A stretch of 64,000 nt of DNA from Fidelibacterota bacterium (lineage in GTDB: Bacteria; Fidelibacterota; Marinisomatia; SCGC-AAA003-L08; TS1B11): NCBI GenBank assembly GCA_004124295.1, contig SCKI01000006.1:1-64000 (forward strand), written 5' to 3'. Shown one piece after another: positions 34,454-43,970 of this stretch. Each line of letters opens with the position of its first letter. The stretch's first letter is position 1. The position numbers and the translations under genes are program-made. The notes beneath the pieces were generated by a model. That model searched no databases. It was not told the DNA's origin and saw only the letters and a list, made by a program, of their open reading frames with translations.

Positions 34454-35599
34454 TCATGACACGGCCGGTTCGGCGGCCGGCTGGCCCATGCGGGCCACTA
34501 CCCGGCTCACCGCGGCGGCGGCGCCCTCTGCCTGCGCCTCGCTGCTGCCGTAACCGAATGAAAAACGGATCGATTCCGCCGCCGCCTGCTCCGTGAGACC
34601 CATGGCCAGCAACACGTGCGAAGGTTCGGCGGTCCCGGAGGCGCAGGATGAGCCGTAGGAGATCGCAAAGCCCTCGGCATCCATGTTCATCACCATAGCC
34701 TGGCCGCCGATGCCGGGCAGCTGGATGTTGATGATACCGGGATAGGCGCCCGCGCCGTTCAGCCGGTAGTGGACCCGGTTCCGGTCCAGGGTAGCGAGGA
34801 AGGTTTTGCGGATGGCGGCCTGCCGTTTGTGTAACTCCTCCTGCTCGGCCAGGGCCAGTTCCAGCGCCTTGGCAAAGCCGATGATCCCGGCCAGATTCTC
34901 GGTGCCGCCCCGGTGGCTGTTCTCCTGCGAACCTCCGGCGAGCAGCGGCATGAACGGCGTGCCGGAGCGGGCCAGTAACAGACCCATCCCTTTGGGTCCA
35001 CCGATCTTATGGGCTGAGGCGGCCAGAAAGTGCAGGCCCAGCTGGGCGGCGTTGAGGGGGATTTTCCCCAAGGCCTGGACGGCGTCGGTATGGAATAAAA
35101 TGTTGTGCTGAGCTGCCATCTCGCCGGCGGCAGCCAGGTCGTTGATAACCCCGGTCTCGTTGTTGACGGCCATCAGGCTGATGAGCCGGGTCTCGGGCCG
35201 CAGAGCTTGCTCCAGGTCGCCTGCCTGGACAGCGCCGGTAGCATCCGGGGCCACCGTACTGAAGGTGACGCCCCATTTGGCGAGGCGCTCCAGGGGCCGC
35301 TGGACACAGGGATGCTCGATGGCGCTGGTCACCACATGATCACCGGGCTGCAGCAGGCCGGCGAAGACCGTATTGTTGGCTTCGGTGCCGCCGGAGGTGA
35401 AGATGATCTCCCTGGGCTCGACGCCCAGCGCCGCGGCGACAGAGGACCGGGCCCGCTCCAGGTGGACCTTGGCGGTCTGCCCGGCCCAGTGGATGCTGGA
35501 GGGGTTCCCTTCCAATCGGCCGGCTTCGGCCAGCGCCGCCTGAACTTCAGGACGCAGCGGCGCCGTGGCGGCATAGTCGCAGTAGACTTGCTCGTTCAC
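34454..35599 (-). CDS. Cysteine desulfurase (NifS/IscS family)
   Basis: A 381-residue PLP enzyme that moves sulfur from cysteine to an acceptor. The N-terminal signature is CDYAATAPLRPEV. The PLP lysine is in SAHKIGGPKG, preceded by FHTDAVQALGKIP. The cysteine loop is SSCASGTAEPSH. The RGGTEN motif is also present. It is upstream of mnmA in the same operon, so its likely acceptor is the thiouridylase. Other iron-sulfur cluster roles are possible. Confidence 0.92.
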   Translation of the reverse strand: MNEQVYCDYAATAPLRPEVQAALAEAGRLEGNPSSIHWAGQTAKVHLERARSSVAAALGVEPREIIFTSGGTEANNTVFAGLLQPGDHVVTSAIEHPCVQRPLERLAKWGVTFSTVAPDATGAVQAGDLEQALRPETRLISLMAVNNETGVINDLAAAGEMAAQHNILFHTDAVQALGKIPLNAAQLGLHFLAASAHKIGGPKGMGLLLARSGTPFMPLLAGGSQENSHRGGTENLAGIIGFAKALELALAEQEELHKRQAAIRKTFLATLDRNRVHYRLNGAGAYPGIINIQLPGIGGQAMVMNMDAEGFAISYGSSCASGTAEPSHVLLAMGLTEQAAAESIRFSFGYGSSEAQAEGAAAAVSRVVARMGQPAAEPAVS

Positions 35600-35704
35600 C
35601 GCCGTATTGCCGGTCTGGGCGCGAGGGTTTGGTCGGCACTGTTCATGAGGGTGAATTTAGAGCGCGACGATGGGCGGCTCAAGGGGTCTTGAGTAACGGC
35701 CACA

Positions 35705-36547
35705 TCAGGCCGGCGTCAATTCTTCGGTCAGGCCCTGGTAGGCAGCGACGGTGTTGGGGAATTCCTGTCGAGCCAGCTTCTCCATGGCATAGACGTCATC
35801 ATCCGAGTAGTTGGGGCTGAAATGGAACAGGAACAGCTTCTTCGCGCCGGACCGGGAGGCCACAGCGGTGGCTTCCTGCCAGGAGCTATGCCCCCAGGAA
35901 TGATGCTCGGGAAGGTCCTCCGGCGTGAAATGGCTGTCGTGGATCAGAATATCCACGTCTTTGCAAATTTCCACCACTGCCGGGACCAGATGATCCTTGG
36001 TGTGCTCAATATCGGTGATGAAGGCCAGGCTCCGTTCACCCAGATTCAGCCGGTAGCTCAGCGCGCCGTTGGGATGGGGATGGGGGCTCGAGGCGACCGT
36101 GTAGGTATCGGTGATGGACTGCACTCCCGTATTCAGTTCCGTAAAGGTGATACTGGCCTCGATATCATCAGGAGCCAGCGGGAAATAGGGTGATTGAAAC
36201 AATCCCCAGACCGATTTCTCCAGGGAAACGCCGGCCCGTTCGGGTCCGAAAATGCGGATGGTGGCAAAAGACTGGTGAATCGGCGCAAAAAATGGCAAGC
36301 CCAGTATATGATCCCAGTGGGTGTGGGACAGAAAAAGGAAGATCTCGTAGGCGGAATCATGCTGCGCGGCGATTTGGTTGCCCACCGCGCGGATGCCGGT
36401 GCCCGAGTCGAAGATGATGTGGCTGCCGTCCGCAGCCTTCACCTCCACGCATGAGGTGTTGCCCCCGAAGTGCGTTTTGTCGGGATCATCGGTGGGAATG
36501 GAGCCGCGGACCCCGCGAAAGGTAACGATATGCTTGGTATTGCTCAC
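35705..36547 (-). CDS. MBL-fold metallo-hydrolase
   Basis: A 280-residue cytosolic hydrolase. The metallo-beta-lactamase motif is LSHTHWDHILGLPFF, with later HDSHFTPEDLPEHHSWGHS. The N-terminus FRGVRGSIPTDDPDKTHFGG recalls the class II cAMP phosphodiesterase and RNase Z-like group. The zinc histidines are in place. The substrate is unknown: cyclic nucleotide or RNA ends are possible. It is a single gene, 105 bp from the cysteine desulfurase start region. Confidence 0.85.
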   Translation of the reverse strand: MSNTKHIVTFRGVRGSIPTDDPDKTHFGGNTSCVEVKAADGSHIIFDSGTGIRAVGNQIAAQHDSAYEIFLFLSHTHWDHILGLPFFAPIHQSFATIRIFGPERAGVSLEKSVWGLFQSPYFPLAPDDIEASITFTELNTGVQSITDTYTVASSPHPHPNGALSYRLNLGERSLAFITDIEHTKDHLVPAVVEICKDVDILIHDSHFTPEDLPEHHSWGHSSWQEATAVASRSGAKKLFLFHFSPNYSDDDVYAMEKLARQEFPNTVAAYQGLTEELTPA

Positions 36548-36877
36548 TTGACTGGCATAAATCTGCAGAAATGGGATTGCAGGAATGTTCCGGTGTGCTG
36601 AGGTTCGTTACCCAAATGCCTACTCCCGATAGTAAAATACGAAATTAAGTTTGCCGTTGTAAACGTCTTTATCGGAAGTTGCTGATTAGGATGAAAACGC
36701 CATATAGGGCCGGCAGACCGGGCGGCTTGAGCGGCTCGGGCCTGCAATCGGCTCCGTTGCCCCGCTGCGGAACGGGGCTCCAGTCCACAGCCTGGGAACG
36801 GCAGAAAAGGGATCAATTGACTTGGTGACCGGTATAACCATGCGTCGGAAAGGTAAATTTAGGAAGCACAATTCACT
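36548..36877. other. Intergenic region with divergent promoters
   Basis: A 330-bp region between the MBL gene (minus) and the FG-GAP gene (plus). It must hold both promoters. A TTGACT at 36818 is the only -35-like element, without a well-spaced -10. TAGGAAG at about 36860 is the ribosome site of the next gene. Nothing else is visible. Confidence 0.4.
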
Positions 36878-38782
36878 TTGAATGTGATCTGGAACATATC
36901 GGCGCTTGTGCTGGCCGCGGGAGTCGTTGCCGGTGGGCAGGACCGGTTTGTAGACCGGAGCGCCGCGTTCGGCCTGGACTATCCGTTCCACGTTCCGGCG
37001 GAGCGGCCGAACCGGCTGCCGGAGACCTTCACCGGCCGGGCCATTCCCTTCGACTTTGACCGTGACGGCGATCAGGACCTGCTGCTGACCTACGGTCCCC
37101 GCCGGGCCGATACTACCGGAATGGCCCTGAACCGCCTGTACCGCAATACAGGACATTCCTGGGAGGACATCACCTACCTGACGGGCCTGCACCTGGTCCC
37201 GCCGGCGGTCAATGCCGCCATAGGCGATTACGATGGCGACGGCTTTCTCGACATCTACCTGACCCGGCTGGGACCCGATATCCTGCTACGCAATGAGGGT
37301 GGCCAGGCCCTGCTGGATGTGACCGCCGATTCCGGCATCGACAATCCCGCCTGGTCATCGGCGGCCCTGTTTCTGGATGCCAATCTGGACGGCGCCCTGG
37401 ATATCTACGTGGCCAATTACCTCGCTTTTCCGGTGGCCGATACGATCGTCTGCCAGGCTGCGAATGGCGAAGAAGAAATCGTCTGCGATCCGGAAATGTA
37501 CCCGCCGGCCCGGGACCGGCTGTACCTCAATGACGGCTCCGGCCGGTTCTCGGACCATTACCAGGCGCTGGGTCTGGCCGATACGGCCACCCGCTCCATC
37601 GCCGTACAGTTGCTGGATGCCAATGCGGATGACCGGCTCGATATCCTGGTGCTGTCCTATCGGGCCCCGAACCGGCTCTTTCTGTTCAACGCCGATACCA
37701 CCTACCGCGACGCCGGCTGGGCCTCCGGCCTGGCGGTTGCCCCGGATGGGTCGGAGCCGGCCTGGAAACAGGCCCTGGCCTGGGACGCCGATGCCGCCGG
37801 GGGCACAGATTTGCTCTTCATCACGGAGGAGGGCGGCCTGGAGATTCTGCTCAACCACGGCTCGGGCCTCTACTTTCCAGGTCTCCGGGAGGCCGGCCTC
37901 TATCGCCCGGGTACCCCTTTCAGCGCCACGGCCGGCGTGCTGCTGAGTCCGGGGCTGGGCGGAGGCACTGACCTGCTGTTGGCCGTGGCCGGCAACGACT
38001 CCGTGCCGCCGTACCAATATCTGCTCAGCGCGCCCCCCGAGGAGGCCTTCCTGCCCGAGCCTCTGCTGGTCGATCTGACGGTCGATTCCCTGTTGGCCGT
38101 CCCGCTGGCGGAAAGCCTTTCCGATTCAGTCTATGACGAGTTTCTGGGCGACGTTACCGGCCCTGATTTCAGCCCCCTTTCACCCCTTGAACTGGCCCGG
38201 ATCCTTCCGCCGGCCGATACGCTCAGCGCCATCAGCCTGGAGGACGATGGTTTGCCGGGGGCGTTCTTCCCATCTGATTCCACGCTGTCCGACGCGTTCC
38301 GGCCCGATTCCCTGGCCGCCGATAGCAGCGCCATGCCCGATTCGGCCGCCAGCGGACCCCGGCACTTCGATCCTGCCCAAAGCTGGACCACCTGGGACAC
38401 GCTGGATATACGCCAGGGACCTGCGGAAATGGTAATGGCCGATCTGGACAATGACGGGGTGCCTGAACTGCTGGCCACTTACCCGGCCAGGTTGTTGAAA
38501 ATCTGGGGTCAGGCGGGCCCCGCCAGGCCGAGATACCTGGGCCTGATTCTGCGGACGGACCGGCCCGGCAGCACCATCATCGGCGCGCGCGTGGATGTCG
38601 TGACCCGCCTGGGCATCCAGCAGTTCCTGGTGACCGGCCCAAACCCGCTGCTGTTCTATCTGCCGCCGCGCACCCGGCTGGTGGAGCTGCATGTGACCTG
38701 GCCCGATGGGCTGGCGAACACCTATCGGGTCACGGCGCTGAACCGCTACTATACGCTGACCCGGCAGGACGAGATCCCATGA
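36878..38782 (+). CDS. FG-GAP/ASPIC (CRTAC1-like) exported protein
   Basis: A 634-residue exported protein. A signal sequence is followed by FVDRSAAFGLDYPF and repeated calcium-type FG-GAP loops: DFDRDGDQDLLL, GDYDGDGFLDIYL, DANLDGALDIYV, DANADDRLDILV and DLDNDGVPELLA. The C-terminal 65 residues are the ASPIC/UnbV domain (LGIQQFLVTG, WPDGLANTYRV). The fold is an integrin-like propeller on the cell surface. A serine-, aspartate- and proline-rich spacer (about 420-500) separates the two parts. The start is TTG 36878, with GTG 36884 as an alternative. It overlaps the TPR gene by 4 bp. Confidence 0.88.
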   Translation: MNVIWNISALVLAAGVVAGGQDRFVDRSAAFGLDYPFHVPAERPNRLPETFTGRAIPFDFDRDGDQDLLLTYGPRRADTTGMALNRLYRNTGHSWEDITYLTGLHLVPPAVNAAIGDYDGDGFLDIYLTRLGPDILLRNEGGQALLDVTADSGIDNPAWSSAALFLDANLDGALDIYVANYLAFPVADTIVCQAANGEEEIVCDPEMYPPARDRLYLNDGSGRFSDHYQALGLADTATRSIAVQLLDANADDRLDILVLSYRAPNRLFLFNADTTYRDAGWASGLAVAPDGSEPAWKQALAWDADAAGGTDLLFITEEGGLEILLNHGSGLYFPGLREAGLYRPGTPFSATAGVLLSPGLGGGTDLLLAVAGNDSVPPYQYLLSAPPEEAFLPEPLLVDLTVDSLLAVPLAESLSDSVYDEFLGDVTGPDFSPLSPLELARILPPADTLSAISLEDDGLPGAFFPSDSTLSDAFRPDSLAADSSAMPDSAASGPRHFDPAQSWTTWDTLDIRQGPAEMVMADLDNDGVPELLATYPARLLKIWGQAGPARPRYLGLILRTDRPGSTIIGARVDVVTRLGIQQFLVTGPNPLLFYLPPRTRLVELHVTWPDGLANTYRVTALNRYYTLTRQDEIP

Positions 38783-40476
38783 GCGGCGCGGCCTTGCGTA
38801 TGGGGGGCTTGCTGACCCTGCTGGCGCTGGCTCTGCCGGCCGTGGGGCAGGGGCAAATCGGTGATCCGTACGCCGAGGCTCTGCGCTACTATAATCTGGG
38901 GCGCTACAGCCGGGCCCAGGATCGGCTGGAGAGGATGCTCGAGAGAGACCGCCAGTGCATCGAATGCTACGAGCTGCTGGCCCGTATTGCCACCGCCGGC
39001 AAACAGGACAGCCTGGCCACCGACTGGTACCGGCAGGCGCTGCAGGTGGAGCCGGAGCATCCCGGCCTCCTGTTGCAGCTGGGTCTGGCCCAGCAGCGGG
39101 TCGGTGAACTCGACTCCGCCCTGGCAAGTATCGGCCACGCCCTGATGCTTAATCCTACCAGCGGGGAGGCCCATTTTTCATTGGGCAATATCTGGTTTGA
39201 TTTGGACAGCCTGACCCAGGCCGAGAGCGCCTACGGCCAAGCCATGTTTCTCGATAGCTCCGTGGCCAAGGTCCATTTTCAGATGGGTAGTGTCTATCTG
39301 CGGACAACGCGCCCGGATTCAGCTCTGGTGGAGTTCCGGCAGGCCTACACCCTCTATCCCAAGTATGCCATGGCCTACGAGGAATCGGCCGCCATCTTGC
39401 GTCGCCAAGGGCGCTGGCCGGAGATGGTGGCTGTGCTGGAGCGGGGTCTGGCCCAGGCTCCCGAAACCCGCAACACCCGTTATTGGCTGGGCAGCGCCTA
39501 TATCGAGGTGCGCGCCTATGACCGGGCGGCAGAGATTCTGGGCGGTTTTGTGGTGCGCAACCAGGCGCATCTCGGGGCCCGCTTCAAATATGGCGTCGCC
39601 CTGCATGAAATCGGCGAGCACCAGCTGGCCACCGAGCACCTGGCGCTGGTAACCCAACGTCTGCCCAACCTGATCGAGGGCCGGCTGTACCTCGGCATGG
39701 CCTACGCCGCCCTGGATAGGGACACCCTCGCCTTGGCCGCTTTCGACACCCTGCTCATGGCTGATCCCGGGTACTATGCCGCCTGGATACAGAAGGGTGA
39801 CCTGCACCTCAAGCGCCGGCGCTACGCCGAAGCCGAGGGCCTCTACCGGCAGGCGGCCTCGTTGGCGCCCGGCCGCTGGGAGGCCTACCATCGTCAGGGC
39901 CGTCTGCACTACCTGCAGAGCGCCTACCTCGAAGCGGAACTGCTGCTGTTCCAGGCCCTGATCCGCAACGACAGCGTTGCCTCTGTGCAGATCGCCCTGG
40001 GAGATGTGGCGGCAGCGCTGGGGGAGGACGATTTCGCGGCCTATTATTATGGCAAGGTGCTCTCCGCCGACCCGCAGCACGAGGAAGCCCGCTACGACCT
40101 GGTGGATGCCCTCACCCGGCGCAAGCTCTATCGCACCGCCCGGCGCGAACTGGGTTGGTTACTGGACCGGGACCAGGATTCCGAAAGACTCCTCTACCGG
40201 ATGGGGCTGCTCTCCCATGCCGCCAGGGATACCTTGGCCGCGGACCGGTACCTGGGGCGGTATGCGGAAATCCACCAGGCCCGGCGCCGGCTCGAGCAGC
40301 TGGAGTTCAGAATCAGCCTGGCGCCGCGCAATCCCCGCCACTACCGGAATTTGGGCCAATACCACCTCGAGAACGGGGCCGACAGGTTGGCCCGGGAGGC
40401 TTTCAGGCAGGCCGTAGCCCTGGGGGATACCAGCCTGTCGGCCAGTGACTATATGGAAAAGGGGGTTGGGCCCTAG
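38779..40476 (+). CDS. TPR-repeat exported protein
   Basis: A 565-residue exported protein. After the signal peptide (about 1-23) come about twelve tetratricopeptide units, for example AQDRLERMLERDRQCIECYE and AEGLYRQAASLAPGRWEAYH. It should form a protein-binding superhelix in the periplasm. CRTAC-like and TPR proteins often lie side by side, and here they overlap by 4 bp, so they probably act together, for example in surface assembly. No enzymatic motif is seen. Confidence 0.88.
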   Translation: MSGAALRMGGLLTLLALALPAVGQGQIGDPYAEALRYYNLGRYSRAQDRLERMLERDRQCIECYELLARIATAGKQDSLATDWYRQALQVEPEHPGLLLQLGLAQQRVGELDSALASIGHALMLNPTSGEAHFSLGNIWFDLDSLTQAESAYGQAMFLDSSVAKVHFQMGSVYLRTTRPDSALVEFRQAYTLYPKYAMAYEESAAILRRQGRWPEMVAVLERGLAQAPETRNTRYWLGSAYIEVRAYDRAAEILGGFVVRNQAHLGARFKYGVALHEIGEHQLATEHLALVTQRLPNLIEGRLYLGMAYAALDRDTLALAAFDTLLMADPGYYAAWIQKGDLHLKRRRYAEAEGLYRQAASLAPGRWEAYHRQGRLHYLQSAYLEAELLLFQALIRNDSVASVQIALGDVAAALGEDDFAAYYYGKVLSADPQHEEARYDLVDALTRRKLYRTARRELGWLLDRDQDSERLLYRMGLLSHAARDTLAADRYLGRYAEIHQARRRLEQLEFRISLAPRNPRHYRNLGQYHLENGADRLAREAFRQAVALGDTSLSASDYMEKGVGP

Positions 40477-40480
40477 GCTG

Positions 40481-42193
40481 CTATCCGGCCGCTACGGAGC
40501 GGCCCTTGCGGGCCAGCAGAAGTGCCAGCGCCACTGCCAGCAGTAGCCCGGCAGCCAGCAGCCGCGGCAGGACCAGGTTCCCCGCATCGGCGCTGGCCGC
40601 CAACGCGCCGAAAAATCCGACGATACCTTCCCCCCCCATGATCCCGGCAGCCACCACGATGCCGGCATGCAGCCAATCGGGCCGGCTCCGCCGCACCCCC
40701 ACGTAGATCAGTCCCCCCAGGGCGATGGTGAAGCTCAGGGCCCAGCCCAGAAAGATACCGATGCCCAACGGTATCAGCAGGATAACCGGCTGCCGGCCGC
40801 AACGCTTTATGCCCAGGTGCTGCAGGCTGTCAATCAGCAGGGCCGCGCCCATTGCAGCGAAGAACGCCCGGTAATCAATGAGGCCCGAGAGGGTGTTGTA
40901 GACCATTTTGGCCTGGGGCGCGGGCAGAGTGGCGCTGAACAGGTCCCGGGCAAATGTGCCCTGCAACAGCCACAGCATAACCGGGATGGCGGGCAGCAGG
41001 GCCAGCACAGCTACCAGATCGACATTGACGATGTGCCGGGGGTTCGTTCCCACCACCTGGGCCGACTTGAAATCATGTCCGATATCTCCGGCCACGGCAG
41101 TGGCGACGGCCGCGAAAAAGGCGATTCCATACCGGGAGGCCATGGAGAGGGGCAGATTAAAAAGGGCGTAAAGGCCCAGAATCAGGAACGTGGCCAGCAG
41201 GCCGAATTGCTCCAAGGGATCGAGATTGGTGGACCCGGTTAGCTGCGCCGCCACCGGCACCAGGACCCACACCGCCGCCACCACCAGCAGGGCGGCCCAC
41301 CAGGTGAGGCCGAACCAGCCGGCCAGAATAACGATGCCACCCAGGGATACTGCCAGTGGCCAAGCCGGCGAAACGCGGTTTCGCAGCAGGATTTTGAGCC
41401 CCTGCAGGCGGCCGTAGATAAACAGATATGCCAAGCCCGAGCCGAGCACCAGCCCCATGCCGATATTCTGGACCCAGAGGCCCGGCGGCACCAGGTTGCC
41501 GGGGCTGCGCAGTGCCGGCAGCGCTTCTGCCAGCGGGGTCAGCACAAAGATGCCCAGGATGGCGCCGGCCAGCCAGTTCGCGCCTGTGGCCGGTCCCAGC
41601 AGGTATCCGGCCGCCACCCCCATCGGTGCGATGAGGAAGGGCAGAACGGTGGCCCCGATGGCCAACGGCACAACATAAAAATCGAGGGCATCCCGCAACA
41701 GGACAAAGGCGCCGGTGAGCAGTCCGGCCATCAGGACCAGACCAAACAGGCGGCTCTGGTCAAAGCCCTCCCGGATGAGTTCCCCTCCGGCCTGCCCGGC
41801 GGGATAAGGGAGGTTGCCGCTGTCAATGTAGAGCGGTCTGATGCGGTCCGAGAGAAGCACCCCCAGGAGACCTCCGGCCGTTGCCAGGATAGCCAGATGC
41901 CAGGGCGAGGGCAGGCTCTCCGCCGGCACCGCCAGGTAGAGGCCGGGCAGGACAAAGGCGACGGCGGCCGCCGTCAACCCGCCAATGGAGCCCCCGGCCT
42001 GGGCCATATTTACATCGTGCCGGTTCACTCCCCGGCCGGTGATTCTGAGCAGACCCGCGCTCACCACTATGGAGAAAATGATGGGCCAGGGGAGAGCGCC
42101 CAGCCGGAGCGATATGTAGGCGCTGGTGAAAAAGAGAAACAGGGTGACCAGGATCGTCACCAAAAAGATGCGCGGATAACTCGCTACGGGCAC
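40481..42193 (-). CDS. OPT-family oligopeptide transporter
   Basis: A 570-residue inner-membrane protein with about fifteen hydrophobic helices. GDIGHDFKSAQVVGTNPR is the OPT/YSL family signature loop. NMAQAGGSIGG and DSGNLPYPAGQAGGEL are the N-terminal family motifs. It should import small peptides or metal chelates by proton symport. The gene is convergent with the TPR gene and stands alone. Confidence 0.85.
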   Translation of the reverse strand: MPVASYPRIFLVTILVTLFLFFTSAYISLRLGALPWPIIFSIVVSAGLLRITGRGVNRHDVNMAQAGGSIGGLTAAAVAFVLPGLYLAVPAESLPSPWHLAILATAGGLLGVLLSDRIRPLYIDSGNLPYPAGQAGGELIREGFDQSRLFGLVLMAGLLTGAFVLLRDALDFYVVPLAIGATVLPFLIAPMGVAAGYLLGPATGANWLAGAILGIFVLTPLAEALPALRSPGNLVPPGLWVQNIGMGLVLGSGLAYLFIYGRLQGLKILLRNRVSPAWPLAVSLGGIVILAGWFGLTWWAALLVVAAVWVLVPVAAQLTGSTNLDPLEQFGLLATFLILGLYALFNLPLSMASRYGIAFFAAVATAVAGDIGHDFKSAQVVGTNPRHIVNVDLVAVLALLPAIPVMLWLLQGTFARDLFSATLPAPQAKMVYNTLSGLIDYRAFFAAMGAALLIDSLQHLGIKRCGRQPVILLIPLGIGIFLGWALSFTIALGGLIYVGVRRSRPDWLHAGIVVAAGIMGGEGIVGFFGALAASADAGNLVLPRLLAAGLLLAVALALLLARKGRSVAAG

Positions 42194-42328
42194 AGAATGG
42201 ACCTGGGCGGTGCTGATCGTCGTGGGGGCGGAATAGAGCCTGTGGGCTGATCCGGCCCAGCGGCAGCCAACGTCGCAAGACGCCGCACTGCCGGCCGGCC
42301 TGGCATGGAGGGCCGGAATGTGCCGGAA

Positions 42329-42799
42329 CTAGTCGCTGTCTGCCTTGTTGCTCATATCATCCAGCTTGTCCTTGGCGGCCTCGATAGTGTCCTGAGCTTT
42401 GGCCTTGGCAGACTCCACTGCGCTCCCGGCGGCAGTTTTGGCCGCGTCAACGGCATCTTTGGCCTCTTCCTTTACGTGCTGGGCGGCGTCGGCCAACTGT
42501 GCTTTGCCTTCCTGGAAAGCGGCCTGCGATTTCTCTTTGGCCTTTTCCAGAGTCTCGGCGGCCCCTTCCTTGATGGTCTCGGCTTTATCCTCCAGACGGG
42601 CCTTGCCTTCGTCCATGGCGGCCTGGGCCTTCTCCTTGGCGCTGTCCATGGCACTGCCGGCCTTCTCCTTGGCGCTGTCCATGGCGCTGCCGGCCTTCTG
42701 CTTCAATTCATCGGCTTTCCCGGCCAGCTTCTCCCGGCTGTCTGCCGTGGCATCCTTGGCCCTGCCGAATAACGATCCCAAACGGTCCTTAAAACCCAT
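42329..42799 (-). CDS. LEA-like amphipathic repeat protein
   Basis: A 156-residue, alanine/lysine/glutamate-rich helical protein. It contains repeated 11-residue-like units such as DELKQKAGSAMDSAKEKAGS and KAKAQDTIEAAKDKL. It resembles group 3 LEA and YtxH-like stress proteins, which protect membranes or proteins during drying or cold. The start is MGFKDRLGSLFGR at 42799; the longer open frame has no support. Two of the repeats (SAMDSAKEKA) are exact. No signal peptide is present. Confidence 0.75.
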   Translation of the reverse strand: MGFKDRLGSLFGRAKDATADSREKLAGKADELKQKAGSAMDSAKEKAGSAMDSAKEKAQAAMDEGKARLEDKAETIKEGAAETLEKAKEKSQAAFQEGKAQLADAAQHVKEEAKDAVDAAKTAAGSAVESAKAKAQDTIEAAKDKLDDMSNKADSD

Positions 42800-42897
42800 G
42801 AGTGCTTCTCCAGGTATGGGGTGAGCTTGCAATCCGACTTCAGGCGCCAAAGCTACAGGGGCCAAGGCGTGAGGGCAAGGGGCAGCGCGCCTTTGCC

Positions 42898-43536
42898 TCA
42901 GCCAAACAGCTGCCCCAGCGAGTCAATGACCCGGGCGCCGTGCCCCTGCAGGCGTTGGATGTTCTGGTGCCCACTGAAGATCAGCACGCAATCGACGCCA
43001 ATGGCCTGGGCCACCTCGAGGTCGTGCAGAGTGTCTCCGATCAGCAACGCTGCCGCGGGATCGACGGACTGCTGCGCCATCCATCTCCGGGCCACAGCGG
43101 TTTTGCCCGCTGCATGGTGATTATCCAGCCCATACAGACCGGCGAACAGATGGCGGATGCCGAACGGCTCCACCGCCGCCTCCAGGTAGGGCTGCTTGCT
43201 GCTGGAGATGACGGTCTGCGTCAAACCCATTTCTGCCGCCCGCTGCAAGGCCGCAAGGGCATCGTCGCGCAGCCGGCACTCGGCCCGCGCATCCTCATAG
43301 CCAAGGATGAACTCGGTGCTGACCTCCGCGAAGGGATCACGCTGCTCATCGAAAGGCAACTGCCGGTAGTAGTCGATCACCGGGAAGCCGAATATCTCCT
43401 GGTAGCGCTGCGCAGTCAGGTCCGGAAGGTTTCGGCGGGCCAGCATCCGGTTCATGGTGCGGATACAGAGCCAGGCATCATCAAGAAGGGTGCCGTTCCA
43501 ATCCCAGATGAGGTGCCGGTGTTGGGTAGTGATCAT
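42898..43536 (-). CDS. HAD-family phosphatase
   Basis: A 212-residue haloacid-dehalogenase-type phosphatase. Motif I is IWDWNGTLLDD (a DxD variant, nucleophile in DWN). Motif II is VISSSKQ. Motif IV is LLIGDTLHDLEVA. The cap is of the phosphoglycolate phosphatase type. The start at 43536 gives MITTQHRHLIWDWN; a longer frame is less likely. The small-molecule substrate is unknown. It lies 98 bp from the LEA-like gene on the same strand. Confidence 0.85.
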   Translation of the reverse strand: MITTQHRHLIWDWNGTLLDDAWLCIRTMNRMLARRNLPDLTAQRYQEIFGFPVIDYYRQLPFDEQRDPFAEVSTEFILGYEDARAECRLRDDALAALQRAAEMGLTQTVISSSKQPYLEAAVEPFGIRHLFAGLYGLDNHHAAGKTAVARRWMAQQSVDPAAALLIGDTLHDLEVAQAIGVDCVLIFSGHQNIQRLQGHGARVIDSLGQLFG

Positions 43537-43646
43537 GGGCAGGGCCTCGGAGACGCGCAAAATTAGGGCCTCCCTGCCGGCCAAGCTGTTTCTTTCCGGC
43601 GCCGGGAGAACTTGTGCCCGGCCCGCCCCCTGGCTACCTTCGCCGT

Positions 43647-43970
43647 ATGCGTGATCGTAAGGCGCCAGCAGTCCCTGCGGTACCCCAGGAAGCCCGGACC
43701 GGCCCGCCAGGCGCGAGGCCCATCAGGCCCGGAAAAGGGCGCCCCGTTACGGGCGCCGGAGCACCTGCAGCCAGCGATTATATTCCCCGGCTGACACCCG
43801 AGGAGCAAGCCCGGCAGCTGGCCGCGGAGGAACAGACCCGCAAGGTCCGGGAACTGGCAAAAACCGATCCCCAGGCCATGAGCCGGCTGCTGCGGGTTTG
43901 GCTGGCCCAAGGCAAGTCAGATTCCGGCGCTGCCGAGGGGTCCACACCTGATAAATCCGGCCACACTTAG
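43647..43970 (+). CDS. Small protein, FliF-tail-like
   Basis: A 107-residue protein. The N-terminal half is proline- and arginine-rich and disordered. The C-terminus has VRELAKTDPQAMSRLLRVWL, which resembles the short C-terminal helix of the flagellar M-ring protein FliF. No other flagellar gene is in the window. It may be a genuine small protein or an orphan tail. The start ATG 43647 is chosen; upstream codons are in frame but without a ribosome site. Confidence 0.5.
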   Translation: MRDRKAPAVPAVPQEARTGPPGARPIRPGKGRPVTGAGAPAASDYIPRLTPEEQARQLAAEEQTRKVRELAKTDPQAMSRLLRVWLAQGKSDSGAAEGSTPDKSGHT

